Shown here: piece by piece, positions 49,561 through 59,682 of the stretch | Layout: every line of letters begins with the position of its first letter | Numbering within the stretch: position 1 is the first letter of the stretch | NCBI GenBank assembly: GCA_964439625.1 | Contig: CAYTPI010000012.1 | Coordinates: 1-64,000 of the forward strand | Direction of reading: 5' to 3' | DNA length: 64,000 bases | DNA from: CAYTPI01 sp964439625 | GTDB taxonomy: Bacteria > Chloroflexota > Anaerolineae > Aggregatilineales > UBA3940 | Program-made: the position numbers and the translations under genes | The notes under the pieces: generated by a model | What the model saw: only the letters and a program-made list of their open reading frames with translations | What the model was told of the DNA's origin: nothing | The model's database searches: none

Positions 49561-50706
49561 TCACTTCGTGCGGGAAATTTGCCACCAGCGGCTACTTTCA
49601 AGCAGGCCACTGCGGGCACGGTTCCAGTCGGCGTTGGCGCTGCGCACCTTCTCGATCTCCGCGACCACTGCTAGCACATCCCCAACGCCGATCACATAGT
49701 CAGGCTCAGGGCGAACGTCGATGTCACCACCAACTTCATGCAGCAGCACCACGGAAATATCCAAGCCGTCCTCCACATACTGGATTGTCTTCCCGACCAG
49801 TTTGGCCCCCATTTGGACTTCAATACGGCCCATCGCCAACACCTGCTTTTCCACTTTAAAGGTCTGCAATACCTCGGTGCCGGTAGCAGCGCCAGCAAAG
49901 ACAGGTGCAGCGAGGGCTGACGAACTGATAACACTGTCAATACTGAAGCGCTCACTGATAATGGAGGAGAATTTATCGTCAAACATGCGCATGACGATCC
50001 GCACATCTTTGTATTTATCCCGGATGCGGCTGGCAACCTGAATGTTGGTTAGGTCGTTATCTGTGCAGATGATCACAGAGGAGGCGTGCTCTATACCTGC
50101 TTGCAGCAGGGTTTCCTCATCGCGAGCGTCTCCCATAATCACAGGGACACCCTTGCGGCGCACCTCGGAAAGCTGATCAATTCGTTCTTGATTAAACTCA
50201 ATTATGATAACATCTTCGCCGAGGTGCAGCAGTTCGCGCATCACCCGCAGCCCGATGTGCCCAAGCCCGATCAAGACGACGTGATGACGGTAAGTTGAGG
50301 CCAAAGATATCTCCCATTGGTTTAGACGAACGTGCTTATTAAACAAAGCAATCGAGAAATCTGCAACACCCAGAGTCAAAAAGATAACGCCAATAACCGG
50401 CATTACAAAGAAGTAGATTTCAAGGTACCACTGTGCTGGGAAATCCAGTACGGGTTCGAAGAATAACAGTGTAATGACGAAGTAAGCCGCTTCAACGGGT
50501 GTGATTGGCTCAAGTGAAGTGGTGATGTTCCACAAAAAGTAAAAACTGATGGCGCTTAGAATAAGCACACTGATAAATGCACCCAGGACAATGCGGAACT
50601 CGCGAAGGAGCAACCATGTGTCACGAGTCGACGTCATTATACGCCGTTTGAAAGACAAGCGCTGTGTTGATTTTCCTCTTGGGCCTACGCTATTTTGAGT
50701 GAACAT
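49561..50706 (-). CDS. RCK (TrkA-N/TrkA-C) protein with membrane helices
   Basis: A 381-residue protein. Two membrane helices (about 38-60 and 95-125) flank a short loop without the K+ selectivity sequence, followed by an NAD-binding RCK_N domain (GLGHIGLRVM near 149-158) and an RCK_C domain near 285-365. It resembles ion-channel or transport regulators that bind nucleotides, but the pore seems degenerate. An ATG at 50637 is an alternative start. The 223 bp downstream hold only a 7-bp GC hairpin (about 49509-49526). Confidence 0.78.
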   Translation of the reverse strand: MFTQNSVGPRGKSTQRLSFKRRIMTSTRDTWLLLREFRIVLGAFISVLILSAISFYFLWNITTSLEPITPVEAAYFVITLLFFEPVLDFPAQWYLEIYFFVMPVIGVIFLTLGVADFSIALFNKHVRLNQWEISLASTYRHHVVLIGLGHIGLRVMRELLHLGEDVIIIEFNQERIDQLSEVRRKGVPVIMGDARDEETLLQAGIEHASSVIICTDNDLTNIQVASRIRDKYKDVRIVMRMFDDKFSSIISERFSIDSVISSSALAAPVFAGAATGTEVLQTFKVEKQVLAMGRIEVQMGAKLVGKTIQYVEDGLDISVVLLHEVGGDIDVRPEPDYVIGVGDVLAVVAEIEKVRSANADWNRARSGLLESSRWWQISRTK

Positions 50707-50974
50707 CCGTTGAGATTATTTACTTTTAGTTAATTATATGAATGGATTATAGCCAATAATTGTGGATAATCGAGTAAGCGAATAACCTCCCCTCAAATTC
50801 GGGGGCTCATTCAGTGAGGAAATTCGCGCTTTCCGGCAGATGATGATCACTGGGTGTTGGTAGGAGCTTAAGCAGCGAAGCACATTCTGGCTGATCTTAT
50901 TGGCAGATGGCGCGCACCTTGCGGGGTGTTGTTTTGTCGTGAGACGAAATCGTTCGTGTTACAGCATGAGTCGC

Positions 50975-51331
50975 TTAGCTGGATTGATTAAGATAAGCCA
51001 GTACATAGTTAAGGACTTCATCAGCATCGTACTGATCGGTGTTAATTATGAGATCGGCGTGATCACGGGCATGACTAAGGCGCTTCATCTGATGATCTAG
51101 CCAGCCCTTTCGTAGGGTCTGATTACGACGTGCCTCGGCGACATCCTGCGAAATCTCCAGAAAGATCAGCACATCCGGGTGGGAAAGTTTGGCCCACATA
51201 TCCGGGATATCAGAATGCTCTTGGGCGATTGGCTTGGCGGTGTAGCCAGCCTGCTTGAGGTTTGAAGCGAGCGTTGTTTTACCCGAGGCACAGGGCCCCG
51301 TGATGCCCACAATGCGTTTGCCATTTTCCAT
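50975..51331 (-). CDS. Small P-loop NTPase/kinase
   Basis: A 118-residue protein with a Walker A motif close to the start (GITGPCASGKTT), an LIFLEISQD segment and a final Asp/Tyr-rich helix. It resembles short nucleotide or metabolite kinases of the dephospho-CoA-kinase type, but is smaller. The ATG at 51331 is preferred; a TTG at 51388 would overlap the DUF3592 gene by 4 bp. It lies downstream of that gene on the same strand. Substrate unknown. Confidence 0.7.
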   Translation of the reverse strand: MENGKRIVGITGPCASGKTTLASNLKQAGYTAKPIAQEHSDIPDMWAKLSHPDVLIFLEISQDVAEARRNQTLRKGWLDHQMKRLSHARDHADLIINTDQYDADEVLNYVLAYLNQSS

Positions 51332-51384
51332 ACCGTAGTTTAACACATACTTAACTTGATCTGGCAACCTGCGTAGGGGTTGCG

Positions 51385-51963
51385 TCAACCAGCCGGTGGG
51401 GTGTCTGGCGTTTCTTCCATAGCCGACGGCGTTGATTGTTCCCCTGCTGCCTCTGTTTCGGCCCTTTCAGCCATAGCAGCTATCAACACACTAAGGTCAA
51501 GGTCGGGCAGTTCACGCCGGAGCCGCGCCAAACGGTTGAGGTAGGTCGTCAGGAAAAGGCCGAGCAGCAGCCCCGTCAAGATCCATGCGCCTGCCGTCAC
51601 TGTAAACCCGATCAAGCGACCATTGTTGCCCTCGATGCTCAATGGCAGTGAAAAGCCGGGCAGCGAGCGGACGCCAATGGTTTGCCCAACGTCTATTTGT
51701 AGATACAGCGGGCGCGGCACGCGCTCTTCTTGTGTGATTGTTTGACCGTCAACCACAACCTCGTAGAAGACGCGGTAGTTATAGCCCCACGGATAATTAT
51801 CTTGCTTATCAACCACGGTTGCTTCGACTAAGTCGCCCTCAGTGGTTAACTCGGCCCACTGCTGCCATTGAAGCACCGCCTGCCCAGCACCCAACAGCCC
51901 AATTAGGATCATGGTGCTAGAGGCAAATATCGCCACCAATCGATTTTGCAGATTTTCAAGCAT
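51385..51963 (-). CDS. DUF3592-type membrane protein
   Basis: A 192-residue protein with membrane helices at about 12-33 and 118-140 enclosing an outer beta domain that carries the VEATVVDKQ and YEVVVDGQTI segments typical of DUF3592. The C-terminal tail is cytoplasmic and acidic. Function is unknown. It overlaps the PP2C gene by one base and so belongs to the yajC-PP2C transcript. Confidence 0.78.
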   Translation of the reverse strand: MLENLQNRLVAIFASSTMILIGLLGAGQAVLQWQQWAELTTEGDLVEATVVDKQDNYPWGYNYRVFYEVVVDGQTITQEERVPRPLYLQIDVGQTIGVRSLPGFSLPLSIEGNNGRLIGFTVTAGAWILTGLLLGLFLTTYLNRLARLRRELPDLDLSVLIAAMAERAETEAAGEQSTPSAMEETPDTPPAG

Positions 51964-52706
51964 TAGGGCCTCAACACGGGCGGAATAGGAATGCGGACTT
52001 GAAAGCGGCGGACGTTGTCGATCTCATCCGGCAAGACGGCGACGACAAGGATCGATGTGTCGTCTTTGGGCCGGTTATCATCGAGGAACAGGGCTTCAGA
52101 GAGCAGCGTATCTGCAAAGCCTTGGGCGACATCATCAACAGGGCGCGGCTCGATGATCAGGTCGCGGTAGAGCATATCAACCATTTCCGGTACATCAAGC
52201 GCTGCTCCGCGGCGCTCACCCGCAACTGCTAGGCCATCCGTGTAAGCGACTACGACGGTGCCTGCATCAAAGGGAAATTCGGTGATCTCTGGCTCAGTAT
52301 CTTGGTAAAAGCCAATTGGTGGGGTTACTTCTGCTAACACGATTTGCTCACCCGGCCCCGTCTGTACGATCACTGGGCAATGTGTATTGCGTGAAACCAG
52401 TACGGTGCTGGTGTGCAGGTCGATTGAACTGATGTTGAGCGTTGCTGATACTCTGCCGCGTCGCCGAGTGTAGAGGAAATCGTTGGTGGCGCGGGCAGCG
52501 GCTTCGTCTCGGACGCCTTCGGCAATCAATGAGACGGCTTTCTGCACGACCATATTGCTGATGGCCTTCGCTGAATGCCCGCTGCGCTGTCCATCTGCTA
52601 GCACAAACGAGAAGCCACCGAGCGGACGCTCGACGAACTCAAAGGTATCGCCACTCATGCTGGTGCCGTACTTTTTCGTTTTAGCTGCCGATGCTTGGAA
52701 GTGCAT
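51963..52706 (-). CDS. PP2C/SpoIIE-type protein phosphatase
   Basis: A 247-residue phosphatase. Metal-binding aspartates are in FVLADGQRSG, VAYTDGL and PKDDTSILV, the SpoIIE/RsbU arrangement. No receptor domain is attached. It would remove phosphate from Ser/Thr residues, perhaps those added by the several Ser/Thr kinases in this window or on an anti-sigma antagonist. It overlaps yajC by one base upstream and the DUF3592 gene downstream. Confidence 0.88.
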   Translation of the reverse strand: MHFQASAAKTKKYGTSMSGDTFEFVERPLGGFSFVLADGQRSGHSAKAISNMVVQKAVSLIAEGVRDEAAARATNDFLYTRRRGRVSATLNISSIDLHTSTVLVSRNTHCPVIVQTGPGEQIVLAEVTPPIGFYQDTEPEITEFPFDAGTVVVAYTDGLAVAGERRGAALDVPEMVDMLYRDLIIEPRPVDDVAQGFADTLLSEALFLDDNRPKDDTSILVVAVLPDEIDNVRRFQVRIPIPPVLRP

Positions 52707-53056
52707 TATGATTCTCTCGGCTCAGTGTCGCGGGGGTCACGCTGCATTTGGCCTAGCCCTGCTTGAGCATCTTTTGCCAAGCGCTCCGGATCATAGCGTG
52801 ATGCAATGGATGCTGTGATTATTCGGATCGTTACCCCCTCAGCGATTTCCAGATGGACGACCCCCTTTTCAATCTCTACATCTTGGACGATGCCGACCAT
52901 ACCGCCATAGGTCACAATCTCGTCACCAGGCGTGATCTCTTCAGCGACATACTTCTGGGTACGCTTAAACTGAAGCTGACGTGGCAGAATAATAAATGCG
53001 TAGATCGCCGCAATAAACAGCGAGACGACCAGCAGATCAATCGCAAAGCGAGGCAC
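52706..53056 (-). CDS. yajC: Preprotein translocase subunit YajC
   Basis: A 116-residue protein with one N-terminal membrane helix and the YajC fold: FIILPRQLQ..., then GDEIVTYGGMVGIVQ near residue 45 and IASRYDPE near the end. YajC associates with SecDF. The GTG start has GAGGG six bases upstream. It lies on the same strand as secD and secF but apart from them, heading a group with PP2C and DUF3592 genes. Confidence 0.9.
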   Translation of the reverse strand: MPRFAIDLLVVSLFIAAIYAFIILPRQLQFKRTQKYVAEEITPGDEIVTYGGMVGIVQDVEIEKGVVHLEIAEGVTIRIITASIASRYDPERLAKDAQAGLGQMQRDPRDTEPRES

Positions 53057-53200
53057 AGCATCCCTCTATATATCAATTAATCAACACACGGATTGTAACG
53101 GTATGGATGCTGCTCGCCATATGAAGGATGTCAAAACGCAGGGCAGCGATCTCTGAAGCCGAGGCTGATCGGCGACGGCATCTAAGACTGTGAACCCGGA

Positions 53201-56200
53201 TCACATCCGCAACGTGTCGGCGTTAATGGCCTCAATGACTTCTGTATCGACGTCAGGCCTACCGCGCAGAGCAGCTTGCAACGCATCGATGCGGGCCTGC
53301 TGTGATGGATCGCCTTCAGGCAGCAGACTTTGTAACTGCTGTCGTGCCGCCAACTCCTCGATTACCATCCGCAAGCGGACGGCTTCGTCAATCGCATCTT
53401 CGGCTAACTGCCGTGCCTTAGTAAGCTTACCGTCTAACTGCTCGAAGCGGCTCCATTGCGTCAGGTAGCGTGGCTCACCGATTGGGAACCCCTTAGCATA
53501 CACGCCTAAGTCTTCCAACGCTTGCTGTGCCTTGCCGCGAGCAAAACTGGTTTGTTCACGTGCCCAATTGCTGATCCAATAATCGGCGACAGCACCGTAG
53601 CCTTCGAGCGTCCAATAGGCGACGGGCGGGCCAATGTTGATGATCACCTCAGCTTTGCGAACGTTATCTTCTGCCGCCTTGAGATCGCGTAGTGCCATAT
53701 GAGACGAGATCACTAAGCCGTAAGCGTACAGCTCATTGGCGGTATCTTCCAACAAATGGTGGACTGGCAGGCTTTCTCTCAGCAGGTTCAGCGCGCTGCG
53801 CGGCTTGCCAGTGCGGATTTCAGTCTCTGCTTTGACGGAGAAGGCCATCGCCCGGTACTGTGGATCATTCTGGCGTACCGCCACCTTGACGATCTCATCG
53901 CAGGCTGCCACAGCCTCTTTGAGGCGACCACTGTAAACCTTAGCGCGCTGCATACCAGTCATGCTTTCGGCCCATAGGCGATACTGGCCCACATGCTCTG
54001 CCAATTCGATGGCCCGCTGGTAGCGCTGAATTGTCTCATCCCAGCGACCATAAGAGTTCATAAAGATAGCCGTCACTCGCAGGGCAGCCGCTTTCTCTTC
54101 AAGACTTTCGATCTTGTCGTCAAGTTCGTCATGTAGTCGAACATAAAGGTCGGCGAGTTTCTCGACGCCAACTGTGCCGGCTGCAATCGACAACGATCCG
54201 TAACCATGGGCAAGTTCGCCGGGGGCCGCCTGCCCGACCTTCTCGGCAAGGTTGGCACTGCGAATGGTGTAATAGATGGCTTTGATGCGCTCATTTTCAA
54301 ACAGGCCAACGGCAGAAAGCAGCATCGTAGCGCGCGAGGCTGTCGCATGGCGGTTGATCGTTGCAAGGTCCCTGGGGGTACGACGCGGCGTCAGCCGGAA
54401 CCAGACCTGCCGTATAACCTCACGCAGTAGGCCTAACGGCTTCGACTTGGCTTCCGGCAAGCCAAGTAGTTCAACAGCGCGCTTCAGGTGTGGGCGGCTG
54501 CGGGCCAACTGACCTAGGCTATAGTAGGCGTTGCCCAACTGCTGCTCGACGAGGGCGACTTGTTCCGTGGAAAGCCCGCCGTCTTCTGCCAGCTCAAGAG
54601 CTCGTTCGAGTAACTCAAGTGCGTCTTCGTGTGCCCCCGAACGGAGTGCCTGCCGCCCAGCGATGGCAGCGTAGTGCGCTTCTTTGACGCGGTCGCCCGC
54701 TTCTGCCCAATGGTAGGCCAGCGCATTTGCTCGGTTTTCATCATTGATGTAGGCCATCTCAATAGCCTCAGCAATTTTGCGATGCGCCAGCCGCCGCTCG
54801 ACGATGGGCATTTTCGCGACCATCACTTCGCGGATGCGGTCGTGAGCGAAGCGCCATTGATTGTCTTGTACATCAAACACGGACGCATTGGCGCAGTCCG
54901 TGAGCCACTGGTCGAGGTCAGTCTGTCTCGCCAGCTTACGCAAAATCCTTAGGTCGAGAGTGCGGCTGGCAACAGCAGCTAGCAGTAAGAGATCGCGAGC
55001 GTATGCCGGAACCCGGTCGAGGCGGCGTTGAACGACGGTCATTATGCCCTCAGCGAAGACCTTCTCCGGCAGGTGCATGTTGAGCACCTCATTAAGGTTG
55101 CCAGCTTCTTCTGCCAGTGTCCGCACCACTTCAACGATGAAGAAGACGTTGCCTTCGGTCTCGCGTTCCAACAGGTCAAGTATTGCTTGATCTGATGCGG
55201 CCTGCGCCCCCAGCATAGACTGCGCCAACTGCTGAATTTGGTTGCGCGGGAGCCGCTTCAGCGGAATGACGGTCATGTCTGGCAGAGCGTTGGGCAAGTT
55301 TGGGCGTTCGTCATCGCGATAACTGCTGAGCAGCATCACTGGACGTTTATGCGCTTCCCGGCTGACGCGCTGGAGCACATCTAGACTCTCGCTTGCCCAG
55401 TGTAGGTCTTCGAGGATGATCAGGATAGGGTCGGTTTGGCGGGCAAAGATGTCCTCAATTGCCGTTAGTAAGCGGCGCTGAGACGCCCGTGTATCTAACT
55501 CCGGTGCATCAGCGATTTTGCGCCTTAACAACTGGTCGATATCTGGGATGATGGCTTTCAGAACGGATGCTTCAGTATCACTGATGTCAGTCCGGAGGCA
55601 GAGCAACCGTAAGACGTCCAGCCACAGTTCATATGGTGCGCCGCCCTCATCAACGGCCTGACCGCGCAACACGGGAATCCCCTTGACCAGTGCGAGGGTG
55701 CGTACTTCATCGATGAGGCGGGTTTTGCCGATGCCACTTTCGCCACCGATTAACCAAGCTGACCCCTTGTGTTGGCGCAGTTCTGCAATGCCGCCTTCGA
55801 GTTGAGCGAGTTCCTCATCGCGCCCGACGAAAGCGGCAGCTTGTAAGAAGCTGTCGCGGATATCCGTGTTTTCTCGTGGTGTAGTGCGACCAGCCGCCCT
55901 GCTCAGGGCTGCGCTGGTTTCCTCGGCAGAGGCATAGCGGTTGGATGGTTCCTTCTCTAACAGGCGACCGATTACCCCGGCTAACTGATCTTTGTCTGAG
56001 AGTAGATCAAGTTGAGCGGGCTTGAATAGAATCCGGTTGAGCATGTTGTTAAGATCGCCAGTTTGGTGTGGGTGCTGCAAAGCCAGCATCTCAAAGGCCA
56101 GCACGCCGACCGAATAGAGATCGGATGCAACCGAAGGGCTGTCACCGCGCAGAATCTCTGGCGCCATGTAGGCGTAGGTGCCAGACATATCGCGCGCTTC

Positions 56201-56722
56201 ACCTTGAGCTACCGCTAAGCCGAAGTCCAGTACTTTCAAATGGTCGTCTTGAACCACCATCACGTTGCCGGGTTTCAAGTCCCGGTGCAGCAGCCCGCGG
56301 CGGTGGAGGTACGTCAAGGCGGTGAGTAATTGCAAAATGAGATCGACCTTGCCGTCAAGGTCGAAGCGCTTGGCGACCTCTAAGATCGTCTCGGCGTTAT
56401 GCAGCAGCTCCATGGTGAAGTAAGGGCGGCGCTGCACATCGAATCCGTAATCTAACACGGAGATGATGTGCGGATGACGCAGCGAGGCCAGCACACTGAA
56501 TTCATTCGCCAACCCAAGGCGATATTGATCATAGTTGGATGTGTCGTTGGGGCGCGAGTTGTAGGCGAGCAAGCGCGGTGCGGTCGTCACTTGCTTCAGT
56601 GCGATCTCGTCGCCATTAAGGCGATCAGTGGCCCGGAAGACTTTGCCCATGCCCCCCCCGCCGATCATCTCGTGCAGTTGGTAGCGGCTCCCCAATAATA
56701 CAGGTGCCTCTTGCGTGACCAT
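53201..56722 (-). CDS. PknK-type Ser/Thr kinase with AAA ATPase and TPR region
   Basis: A 1173-residue cytoplasmic protein. The kinase domain (about 10-275) has GGGGMGKVF, HRDLKPGN and DFGLAV. An AAA/STAND-type ATPase follows with Walker A GGESGIGKT (about 323-331) and an ILEDLHW Walker B-like segment near 443. From about 640 on, helix-turn-helix repeats of the TPR type run to the end. This is the layout of PknK and related STAND regulators, which couple ligand binding to kinase output. The ATG at 56722 has GGAG upstream and is preferred to a GTG 15 bp earlier. It lies 144 bp upstream of yajC. Confidence 0.92.
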   Translation of the reverse strand: MVTQEAPVLLGSRYQLHEMIGGGGMGKVFRATDRLNGDEIALKQVTTAPRLLAYNSRPNDTSNYDQYRLGLANEFSVLASLRHPHIISVLDYGFDVQRRPYFTMELLHNAETILEVAKRFDLDGKVDLILQLLTALTYLHRRGLLHRDLKPGNVMVVQDDHLKVLDFGLAVAQGEARDMSGTYAYMAPEILRGDSPSVASDLYSVGVLAFEMLALQHPHQTGDLNNMLNRILFKPAQLDLLSDKDQLAGVIGRLLEKEPSNRYASAEETSAALSRAAGRTTPRENTDIRDSFLQAAAFVGRDEELAQLEGGIAELRQHKGSAWLIGGESGIGKTRLIDEVRTLALVKGIPVLRGQAVDEGGAPYELWLDVLRLLCLRTDISDTEASVLKAIIPDIDQLLRRKIADAPELDTRASQRRLLTAIEDIFARQTDPILIILEDLHWASESLDVLQRVSREAHKRPVMLLSSYRDDERPNLPNALPDMTVIPLKRLPRNQIQQLAQSMLGAQAASDQAILDLLERETEGNVFFIVEVVRTLAEEAGNLNEVLNMHLPEKVFAEGIMTVVQRRLDRVPAYARDLLLLAAVASRTLDLRILRKLARQTDLDQWLTDCANASVFDVQDNQWRFAHDRIREVMVAKMPIVERRLAHRKIAEAIEMAYINDENRANALAYHWAEAGDRVKEAHYAAIAGRQALRSGAHEDALELLERALELAEDGGLSTEQVALVEQQLGNAYYSLGQLARSRPHLKRAVELLGLPEAKSKPLGLLREVIRQVWFRLTPRRTPRDLATINRHATASRATMLLSAVGLFENERIKAIYYTIRSANLAEKVGQAAPGELAHGYGSLSIAAGTVGVEKLADLYVRLHDELDDKIESLEEKAAALRVTAIFMNSYGRWDETIQRYQRAIELAEHVGQYRLWAESMTGMQRAKVYSGRLKEAVAACDEIVKVAVRQNDPQYRAMAFSVKAETEIRTGKPRSALNLLRESLPVHHLLEDTANELYAYGLVISSHMALRDLKAAEDNVRKAEVIINIGPPVAYWTLEGYGAVADYWISNWAREQTSFARGKAQQALEDLGVYAKGFPIGEPRYLTQWSRFEQLDGKLTKARQLAEDAIDEAVRLRMVIEELAARQQLQSLLPEGDPSQQARIDALQAALRGRPDVDTEVIEAINADTLRM

Positions 56723-56737
56723 GCTGTCAAGCTCCAC

Positions 56738-57393
56738 ATTTATCCATTTGCAGTATTCTTATTATAGACCAGTGTCAAACAGATTGCGGATGTTTAGGCT
56801 CCGTTTATGTTTCAATGTTGTAAAAACTAACTATAATCTATGGTTAACATGACCTTATTTGCGATCTTTGGTGCTGGGGTTGGCTTGGTGGTTTCATTAA
56901 CACAGTGTGGACGCACCCCCGCGGGGGCTTACACGCCTGACGGTGTACTTTAACCCATCGTGCTAATGAAATTAACGATTAGCCGAGCCATATAGGAGAG
57001 CGTTACGCCGTCTAATTACGCGTAGACGACTCTATATCTCGAATGGAACCAAAACGACCTGAAAGGGGCTGCCGGGTGGTGTACGGACTCCTCTGTGTTG
57101 TGCTTGACAGATAAGATAAGTGGTTGGGGTCGAAATAAATTTTATAATCTGAGCGGACGCGGCGCGCAGCCGTTGGAAGTGCTGGATTATATGCAACAAG
57201 CCAATAATCAACTGAGCAACATTTCAGAGGGTTCTGCGAGCGGCTCTTCAACGACGATGAGCGCTAACTAGACTACGTCTGTAACAGGATCGGGCGGTTA
57301 TTAGCTGCTCCATTTTAATCCCCTGCTTGATTGTGCCTCGAAGCCTCGTCTACAATAGAGTTGGATAAGCTCCAACAAACTTGAGGAAAGACA
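56738..57393. other. Intergenic stretch with gene fragments
   Basis: About 650 bp. TATAAT at 56832-56837 stands just before a 37-codon ORF (56840-56953) with a hydrophobic stretch and a Cys, perhaps a tiny lipoprotein. A second frame, open from about 57025 to a stop near 57271 without an ATG start, reads like the end of a protein (EWNQNDLKGAAGWC, then LEVLDYMQQANNQLSN). It may be a decayed gene. Nothing else is supported. Confidence 0.35.
57327..57356 (+). promoter_or_regulatory. Promoter of the secreted-protein gene
   Basis: TTGATT (57327-57332), an 18-bp spacer and TACAAT (57351-57356), with a leader of about 30 nt to the ATG at 57394. Confidence 0.6.
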
Positions 57394-58755
57394 ATGAAAC
57401 AGTTCCGGTTGCTACTGCCCCTCGGTGTATTTCCGCTGATAGCTATTGTTCTATTGACCGCCCAACCAGTACCTTCACAAGCGGCGCAGGTTCAGACGGA
57501 AACGCAGGTCTTCTTTGAAACAGGTTTTGAGGAACCTTTCAGCCGTACCCAGCCGATCCCCGGCCCGGAGAACTACGACGCCCGCGACCCTGATCACCTA
57601 ACACCGCCAGGGATGCGTGTCTTCTATGCGGATGAAATCTATACAGACAAGCAGAGTAGTTATTTTCGCTGCACGCCCGTACCACAAGGTCAGCGCGTTG
57701 CGGCTGAAGCCTACCGCAACTTGGTGAACGGCTGTGTGGACGATAACGGCTTCGCGGTAGACGGTCGTCCGGAGTTTGTGATTGCCTGCCAGCCGGGGCA
57801 GTGCGCCAATGACGACCCACGCCGCATTCGCAGTGGTGATTTCGCCGCGCAGTATTTCTGGTTCCTGCGGACGGGTGAGGGCGGTTACTTCACCACGATC
57901 AACGTGCCAGCGGGCACGCAGCAGTGCACGGTGACGGCTCACTTCCAAGGTACCTACTTCAGTACGCCGACTACGCAGAACACAGATACCTACTTCACCA
58001 TTTTGCCGTATCTGCAAGCAAGCACCGGTGCACCCTTCCGGGATGGTGACACGCTCGCTTACAAGCAGCACTACTTGGTGCCGCCTACCTTTGACTTCGT
58101 CCAGCCTGTGCCCGATGTCCTCAACATCAACACGGAGGCTTATCCAGTCTTCTCTGAAGTGATTGATGCGTCAGGACGTGTTGTTGAACGCAACAACTGG
58201 TACGATGAATATCAGGAATTGACCCTGTCGTGGACGCCGGTAGCAGGCACCAACTATCTGATCTTCGGCGCCCGCTCGGCCTTCCCGACTAACAACAACA
58301 TGTACTGGGACGACATCACCGTGACCTGTAACGTGCCCACTGGTGACAATGACATTGCATCGACGGAGTTTATGACACCTGTCGCCACCCTCGACCCAAC
58401 GACAATTGACCCCAACGAGATCATCAACCCTAGCACCGAGGCTGAGACCATCGCCTTGTGTGGGGACATCGGTACATACACCTTGCCAGAGGGCCTGTTT
58501 GCCCTTTGGAACTACGACCCGACCATTCCGTTTAACGAGTTGATCGCCCGTAGTGTGTTGATCCGCTCTGTGCCAGATACGGGCACCGTCCGTGGCGAAG
58601 TTGGCCCCTTGGACGAATTGCGCGTGCTGCGGGAAACGCAAACCGCGTCCGGCACATGGAACTGTGTCTTCGGGTTAGGCCGCTCCGGTGAGACGCTCTA
58701 CGGGTGGGCGGCACAGGTCTTTAACGGTGAGCGCTTGCTGCTGCTGGTTCCCTAA
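57394..58755 (+). CDS. Secreted protein with a C-terminal SH3-like region
   Basis: A 453-residue exported protein. The signal peptide is clear (LLLPLGVFPLIAIVLL, cut near SQAAQ). Residues 40-310 are beta-rich with paired Cys (for example CTPVPQ, CVDDNG, CQPGQC) and resemble a carbohydrate-binding or surface domain. The last 90 residues look like an SH3-type domain. No enzyme motif is seen. AGGA lies before the ATG. Function unknown; adhesion or binding is a guess. Confidence 0.68.
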   Translation: MKQFRLLLPLGVFPLIAIVLLTAQPVPSQAAQVQTETQVFFETGFEEPFSRTQPIPGPENYDARDPDHLTPPGMRVFYADEIYTDKQSSYFRCTPVPQGQRVAAEAYRNLVNGCVDDNGFAVDGRPEFVIACQPGQCANDDPRRIRSGDFAAQYFWFLRTGEGGYFTTINVPAGTQQCTVTAHFQGTYFSTPTTQNTDTYFTILPYLQASTGAPFRDGDTLAYKQHYLVPPTFDFVQPVPDVLNINTEAYPVFSEVIDASGRVVERNNWYDEYQELTLSWTPVAGTNYLIFGARSAFPTNNNMYWDDITVTCNVPTGDNDIASTEFMTPVATLDPTTIDPNEIINPSTEAETIALCGDIGTYTLPEGLFALWNYDPTIPFNELIARSVLIRSVPDTGTVRGEVGPLDELRVLRETQTASGTWNCVFGLGRSGETLYGWAAQVFNGERLLLLVP

Positions 58756-58851
58756 ATCAGTGAATCGCAAGTCTGTTGAAGAGCGCTTAATCTTGCCTAT
58801 AATCAAAATGAAGTGGCAACACATTACCCACGTACAACAAGAAAAACTGCA

Positions 58852-59615
58852 ATGGAAATACTGGGGATAGATATCGGCGGNNNNNNNNNNGCGGGTCTGG
58901 CATCAAGGGTGCTGTTGTCGATACCGAGCGCGGCGAGATGATCACCAGCCGTCACCGGATTGATACGCCCGATGGCGCCACGCCTGATGACGTTGTCGAG
59001 ACGACTGCTGCCATCGTCCAGCATTTTGCATGGGCCGGCCCCCTTGGGATTGGCTTCCCGGCGGCTGTTCAGAATGGCATTACGCGCACCGCTGCAAATG
59101 TCAGCGACAAATGGATCGATATGGATGCCCGCGGCTTCTTCCAAGAGGCTTTGGGTCGAGATGTCCATATCCTTAATGATGCGGACGCCGCTGGCATTGC
59201 TGAAATGACATTTGGTGCTGGTAAAGACGATAAAGGAACAGTTGCTATCGTTACGCTGGGCACGGGGATCGGTGTTTCATTGTTTACCCGTGGTGAACTG
59301 CTGCCGAACGCGGAATTGGGTCACATTGCACTGCCCGGCATTCATGATGATGCTGAACGCTATACCTCTAAGCTTGTGAGAAAGACAGAAGACCTCTCTT
59401 GGGAGGAATATGGTCGGCGCTTGAGTTTATACTTCGTCCGGCTTGAATACTTGATCTGGCCTGAGAAGATCATTTTAGGTGGCGGGGACGGTAAGCGCCT
59501 CGATTACTTCAGCGCATATTTAACAGGGTTTCGGGCCAAGGTCGTTGAGGCGGAGTTTCTTAATGAGGCTGGGATTGTCGGTGCGGCGCTCGCCTATCAG
59601 CGATATCACGGTTAG
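58852..59615 (+). CDS. ppgK: Polyphosphate glucokinase (ROK family), interrupted by a gap
   Basis: A ROK kinase starting MEILGIDIGG, with VTLGTGIG, LLPNAELGH (the polyphosphate-glucokinase form of the sugar-binding loop), and a C-terminal IILGGGDGKR. PpgK phosphorylates glucose from polyphosphate or ATP. Ten N at 58881-58890 break the frame. Sequence on both sides shares GCGG, and joining there gives an unbroken 249-residue protein with GGSGIKGAVVD, the normal ROK phosphate loop. The gene itself is almost certainly intact. Confidence 0.9.
58881..58890. other. Scaffold gap of 10 N
   Basis: The flanks overlap by four bases (GCGG). The gap is probably a failed join with no missing sequence. Confidence 0.75.
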
Positions 59616-59626
59616 ATAACCAAAGA

Positions 59627-59646
59627 GCCCTGTGCTGTTACAGGGC
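59627..59646 (-). terminator. Hairpin after the cold-shock gene
   Basis: GCCCTGT (59627-59633) pairs with ACAGGGC (59640-59646); on the minus strand TCTTTGG follows. It separates ppgK from the convergent csp gene. Confidence 0.5.
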
Positions 59647-59682
59647 CCCACTCGTAGTTGCCTTGCATTAGAGTGGCGTGTG

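Noticed and set aside
50780..50880. Second IS605-type end near a CCCC/GGGG hairpin
   Set aside because: The hairpin lacks the terminal sequence and any TnpB-like coding fragment.
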